Source of the DNA: a virus
IMG/VR virus record: IMGVR_UViG_3300042894_000330
Coordinates: 1 to 23,792 of that record
DNA length: 23,792 nucleotides
Direction: 5' to 3' (one strand)
Shown here: positions 20,517 to 23,792 of the stretch, piece by piece
How positions within the stretch are numbered: position 1 is the first letter of the stretch
Layout: each line of letters begins with the position of its first letter
Notes under the pieces: model-generated
Seen by the model: the letters and a program-made list of their open reading frames with translations, nothing else
Told to the model about the DNA's origin: nothing
Database searches by the model: none
Translations under genes and position numbers: made by a program

Positions 20517-20957
20517 GTGAAGATAGAGCAGATTGACAGTATCCAAGACGAGGTAGACCAACCGACAACTGAAAAGAAGAAGGCTGGCAGACCCAAGGGT
20601 GTATTTGGCTTAAAGCGTCAGATACAGGAGTACGCAAGGAATCCTGACTTGGCGCTTCCCAAGACTGACAACCAGCGCATCAAAGACCTGAAGGATATGC
20701 TCATCAGGTCGAGTGGCAAGGATGTTGTCGAGAAGATGATCTCAATAGCGTTGAACGACAACCACCCTGCTCAAATGGCAGCTATCAAGATGTGTGTAGA
20801 CCGCACCCTGCCTGTATCCATGTTTGAGAAGGATAAGAGCCAGAGGAGTGCAATCCACATTAATATCACGGGCATAGGCGCACCCACAGTAGCCACAACG
20901 ACAATTGACGCTGAAGAACCCAAAGACATAGAAGACATAGAGGCTAAAGATGGCTGA
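20517..20957 (+). CDS. terS: Small terminase subunit
   Basis: This is a 146-residue protein starting at GTG 20517, with AAGGA 6 bases upstream. The N-terminus is charged, and KKKAGRPKGV (about residues 21-30) is an AT-hook-like basic segment common at the start of phage TerS. The central part (RIKDLKDMLIRSSGKDVVEK, AAIKMCVDRTLPVSMF) is the helical oligomer region; the C-terminal 25 residues are very acidic. TerS would recognise the packaging site and form a ring that activates the large subunit. It overlaps terL by 8 bases. Position before TerL makes the call likely though the family is diverse. Confidence 0.8.
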   Translation: MKIEQIDSIQDEVDQPTTEKKKAGRPKGVFGLKRQIQEYARNPDLALPKTDNQRIKDLKDMLIRSSGKDVVEKMISIALNDNHPAQMAAIKMCVDRTLPVSMFEKDKSQRSAIHINITGIGAPTVATTTIDAEEPKDIEDIEAKDG

Positions 20958-22209
20958 CTTGAACTTTGCGCTACTGCCTTGGCAGCAGGAGGTCTATGCC
21001 GACAAGACGAGGTTCAAGGTCGTGGTTGCTGGCAGGCGGTGCGGTAAGTCAAGACTTGCGGTAACGACTCTATTAATAGAGGGGTTGAGTTGCCCTGCAG
21101 GTAGTGCGGTGCTGTATGTGGCGCCGACTCAGGGACAGGCTAGACAGATTGTGTGGGATGTTTTGCTTGACGTAGGCAGGGAGATTATTCAGAGCAGCCA
21201 TGTCAACAACATGGAAGTGACTCTTATTAACGGAGCAAAGATATATGTAAGAGGCTCAGACAGACCTGATACTTTGCGTGGAGTCTCATTGACTTACGCC
21301 GTACTGGATGAGGTAGCTGACATTAAGCCTGAGACTTGGGAACAGGTAATTAGGGCAAGTTTGTCAGACAAGAAGGGTAAAGCCATGTTTATCGGCACAC
21401 CCAAGGGTAGGAACTGGTTTTTTGATTTGTACAACTTAGGGCAAGAGGGGAGTGACCCTGATTGGAAATCGTGGCACTTTACGACTCAAGACAACCCTTT
21501 GATCGACCCTAGTGAAATCGAGAGTGCGAAGAAGACCCTAAGTTCGTTCGCCTTCAAGCAAGAGTATATGGCATCTTTTTCAAATGCTGGCTCTGATGTA
21601 TTCAAGGAAGAATGGATTAAGTACGGGGAAGAACCTGAGTATGGTTCTTACTTTGTAGCTGTTGACTTGGCTGGATTTGAGGAAGTAGCTAGACAGGCGG
21701 CTAACTCGAAGAAGCGTCTTGACCAGACTGCCATTGCTGTGGTTAAGGTGACTGATGAGGGCAAATGGTTTGTTAAAGAGATTGTTTATGGGCGTTGGGA
21801 CATTCGGGAGACTGCGGCAACTATTCTGCTGAAGATGCGGGAATACCGCCCTTTGAGTGTTGGAATTGAGCGAGGTGCGTTAAAAAACGCTGTTTTGCCT
21901 TATTTGAGTGACCTAATGAGGAAAAATAATGTATATTCGCACATAGTTGACTTGACGCATGGCAACAGGAAAAAGACTGACAGAATTATCTGGAGTCTCC
22001 AAGGAAGGTTTGAGCATGGGCGTATTGTGCTGAACTCTGAGGAAGATTGGGATGAATTCAAAGATCAACTTTTGATGTTCCCCGCCCAAGGTGTTCACGA
22101 TGACTTGCCTGATGCTCTTTCCTACATTGACCAACTGGCGATAACCTCTTACTTCCAAGATGACCAAGAAGATGAGTGGGAGCCTTTAGACATAATAAGT
22201 GGCATTTAG
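20950..22209 (+). CDS. terL: Large terminase subunit
   Basis: This is a 419-residue packaging motor. The ATPase part has a Walker A VVAGRRCGKS (25-34), Walker B YAVLDEVAD (D120, E121) and coupling motif FIGTPKGR (147-154). The nuclease part has the RNase H-type acidic residues D239 (FVAVDLAG), E307 (VGIERGA) and D384/D385/D388 (HDDLPDAL). The enzyme pumps DNA into the prohead through the portal and cuts the concatemer. Length is compact but complete. The gene follows terS with an 8-base overlap and precedes the portal region. Whether packaging is headful or site-specific cannot be read from the sequence. Confidence 0.97.
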   Translation: MADLNFALLPWQQEVYADKTRFKVVVAGRRCGKSRLAVTTLLIEGLSCPAGSAVLYVAPTQGQARQIVWDVLLDVGREIIQSSHVNNMEVTLINGAKIYVRGSDRPDTLRGVSLTYAVLDEVADIKPETWEQVIRASLSDKKGKAMFIGTPKGRNWFFDLYNLGQEGSDPDWKSWHFTTQDNPLIDPSEIESAKKTLSSFAFKQEYMASFSNAGSDVFKEEWIKYGEEPEYGSYFVAVDLAGFEEVARQAANSKKRLDQTAIAVVKVTDEGKWFVKEIVYGRWDIRETAATILLKMREYRPLSVGIERGALKNAVLPYLSDLMRKNNVYSHIVDLTHGNRKKTDRIIWSLQGRFEHGRIVLNSEEDWDEFKDQLLMFPAQGVHDDLPDALSYIDQLAITSYFQDDQEDEWEPLDIISGI

Positions 22210-22218
22210 GAGCAATAA

Positions 22219-22677
22219 ATGGCAACAATGGGTAATGCAGGTCAAGGAATAGTTAAGGGATTGTTTCCTGACTTCCTTGGCTCGTCTGAATCAAACCCAC
22301 TTGCACCATTTGGCTTGAGACATTCAAACTCTGTATATGACCAACCTGAAATAAAAGGTCGTGGTTATATGGGCGTTATCCCTACATCAGTGGGTGAGCC
22401 AATGACAGAGTTGTCATCTTCTTTTGAGATGGATGGTCGTGTAATTCAGCATCCTTTGATTGTTCCAACATTGTCAGCACAAGAGATTGAACTGTTGCGT
22501 ATGGGTGGAGAGCCAACACCTGAGATTTACAGCAAGGCACAGCAATTTGCTTTGGGTCGTATTCAACAAGGTCTTAGCCCATTTGCAACACCTCAAGACT
22601 TGCAGATGCCAGTTTCTGAAACATCACCAACATTTACCGACCCCTTTGCAAATACAATCGGTTCATCAATAAGGTAA
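22219..22677 (+). CDS. Small virion-type protein of unknown function
   Basis: This is a 152-residue protein, ATG preceded by AGGAG at 22208-22212. The central region (about residues 55-125) contains TELSSSFEMDGRVIQHPLIV, PTLSAQEIELLRMGGEPTPE and KAQQFALGRIQQGLSPFA. I recognise this pattern as a small domain that recurs in many phage virion and ejection proteins as EIPTLVPTLT...KAVAHARQRMAEGKSPFA. Its function is not established. Location between TerL and portal suggests a structural or packaging accessory role. Confidence 0.65.
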   Translation: MATMGNAGQGIVKGLFPDFLGSSESNPLAPFGLRHSNSVYDQPEIKGRGYMGVIPTSVGEPMTELSSSFEMDGRVIQHPLIVPTLSAQEIELLRMGGEPTPEIYSKAQQFALGRIQQGLSPFATPQDLQMPVSETSPTFTDPFANTIGSSIR

Positions 22678-22681
22678 CACT

Positions 22682-23792
22682 ATGGCAACAGACAAAGAAG
22701 TCAAGCTAGAACAAGGCGAATTTTATGAGCCTACTGAGGCTGATAAAGAGTTGACCGATTTCATCACTAGCCACTGCGACAAGTGGAGAGATTGGCGAGA
22801 TACAAACTTTCTCCCTGATTATCTAGAGTACGAGCGCATCTTCCGTGGTCAATGGGCTTCTGAAGACAAGACCCGTGAGTCTGAGCGTAGCCGTATCGTT
22901 ACTCCTGCTACCCAACAAGCTGTTGAGACTCGCCATGCTGAGATCATGGAAGCTATCTTTGGGCAAGGCGATTTCTTTGACATTGAAGACAATATCCAAG
23001 ATATAGGTGGAAACCCTATAGATGTTGAGTTAATTAAGGCTCAACTGATGGAAGACTTCAAGAAAGACAAGATCAGAAAAGCTATCGACCAGATCGAATT
23101 GATGGCTGAAATCTATGGTACAGGCATTGGCGAGATCATTGTCAAGACCGAGAAAGAGTACATCCCATCGACTCAAGCTATTCCTAATCAGATGGGTCAA
23201 GCGGCTATTGGTGTGATGGAGCGTGAGCGCATATCTGTAAAGATCATGCCTATCAATCCCAAGAACTTTCTATTCGACCCGAATGGTACTTCGGTCGATG
23301 ACTGCATGGGGGTGGCGATAGAGAAATACGTGAGTATTCATAAGATTGTAGAGGGTATTGAACGTGGAATCTACCGCAAGGTGGACATTACGCCCACCTA
23401 TGAAGATACTGACCTAGAGCCTACTCAAGAGGTTAGCCAGTACCAAGACGAGAAGGTACTGTTGTTGACATACTACGGATTAGTACCCCGTGAGTATTTG
23501 AACAACATGAAAGAAAACAAGGACATAGTTGAGTTGTTTCCTGAGAATTCAGCGGCAGAAGACTACACCGATATGGTTGAAGCCATTGTCGTGATTGCCA
23601 ATGATGGTATGTTACTCAAGGCTGAAGAAAACCCTTACATGATGAAAGATAGACCTGTGTTGTCATACCAAGACGATACAGTTCCAAACCGCCTGTTGGG
23701 GCGAGGTACAGTGGAAAAAGCCTTCAATATGCAAAAAGCTATTGATGCTCAGACTCGCGCTCACTTGGATTCACTCGCTTTGACCACTGCCC
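22682..23792 (+). CDS. Portal protein, cut by the right edge
   Basis: The frame opens at ATG 22682 (MATDKEVKLEQGEFYEPTEA) and runs without a stop for 370 codons to the window end, so the C-terminus is missing. FLPDYLEYERIFRGQWASED, the TPATQQAVETRHAEIMEAIF segment and the PINPKNFLFDPNGTSVDDCM segment have the order of P22-type portal proteins, the twelve-part ring through which DNA enters and leaves the capsid. The GRGTVEKAFNMQKAIDAQTR segment near the edge is another typical portal part. Position after the terminase pair agrees. Ribosome site is weak (AAGGTAA). Confidence 0.85.
   Translation, partial: MATDKEVKLEQGEFYEPTEADKELTDFITSHCDKWRDWRDTNFLPDYLEYERIFRGQWASEDKTRESERSRIVTPATQQAVETRHAEIMEAIFGQGDFFDIEDNIQDIGGNPIDVELIKAQLMEDFKKDKIRKAIDQIELMAEIYGTGIGEIIVKTEKEYIPSTQAIPNQMGQAAIGVMERERISVKIMPINPKNFLFDPNGTSVDDCMGVAIEKYVSIHKIVEGIERGIYRKVDITPTYEDTDLEPTQEVSQYQDEKVLLLTYYGLVPREYLNNMKENKDIVELFPENSAAEDYTDMVEAIVVIANDGMLLKAEENPYMMKDRPVLSYQDDTVPNRLLGRGTVEKAFNMQKAIDAQTRAHLDSLALTTA

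Noticed and set aside
1-23792. tRNA genes, CRISPR arrays, insertion sequences, integrase and att sites
   Set aside because: I found no cloverleaf, no regularly spaced long repeats, no transposase and no recombinase motif; the repeats at 18883 and 20237 are too short and close for CRISPR.

Overview
This window is part of a tailed, podovirus-type dsDNA bacteriophage genome, apparently taken from an environmental or metagenomic assembly. The evidence is a small and large terminase pair followed by a portal gene that runs off the right edge. At the left edge there are tail, tail-fibre and three large internal-virion (DNA-ejection) genes, followed by a complete Gram-negative lysis cassette with a nested Rz/Rz1 spanin pair. 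The spanins and the Shine-Dalgarno sites indicate a Gram-negative host. A freshwater betaproteobacterium is my guess from family resemblance and is not shown by the sequence. Capsid and adaptor genes are missing, so they presumably lie between the right and left edges of a longer or circularly permuted genome. No integrase, DNA polymerase or RNA polymerase gene is visible.

Layout. (1) 2-8026, rightward: virion genes (left-edge fragment, tail protein, tail fibre, three small genes including a cupin, three ejection-type proteins). (2) 8036-10313, rightward: a membrane-anchored coiled-coil protein with an apparent ATT start, two membrane or lipoprotein genes, a holin-like gene, Rz, nested Rz1 and an M15-type endolysin. 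(3) 10267-12947, leftward: about 13 very small, tightly overlapping genes of mostly unknown function (zinc-finger, ribbon-helix-helix and winged-helix candidates, tiny membrane proteins), driven by one promoter. (4) 12948-13103: a lambda-like divergent control region with TTGACTA half-sites over both -35 boxes and a probably leaderless repressor-like gene. (5) 13104-16764, rightward: XRE regulator, RuvC-like resolvase, PAPS-reductase-family protein, small membrane protein, PD-(D/E)XK/Fe-S nuclease and an SSB-like protein, closed by a good terminator. (6) 16837-19865: primase-helicase, an unusual repeat/hairpin array, and two unknown genes. (7) 19866-20516: a 650-base non-coding region with five perfect DnaA boxes, an AT-rich stretch, phased TGTAAG repeats, a Fur-box-like palindrome and the terminase promoter. 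(8) 20517-23792, rightward: TerS, TerL, a small virion-type protein and the portal.

How it works together. The XRE regulator probably controls the two divergent early operons. The rightward one supplies recombination and ssDNA-binding functions, and the primase-helicase would act at an origin that appears to recruit host DnaA. The packaging, structural and lysis genes form the late block. The most unusual parts are the chromosome-style DnaA-box origin, the GGGGACA repeat array after the primase-helicase, and the leftward cassette of tiny genes.
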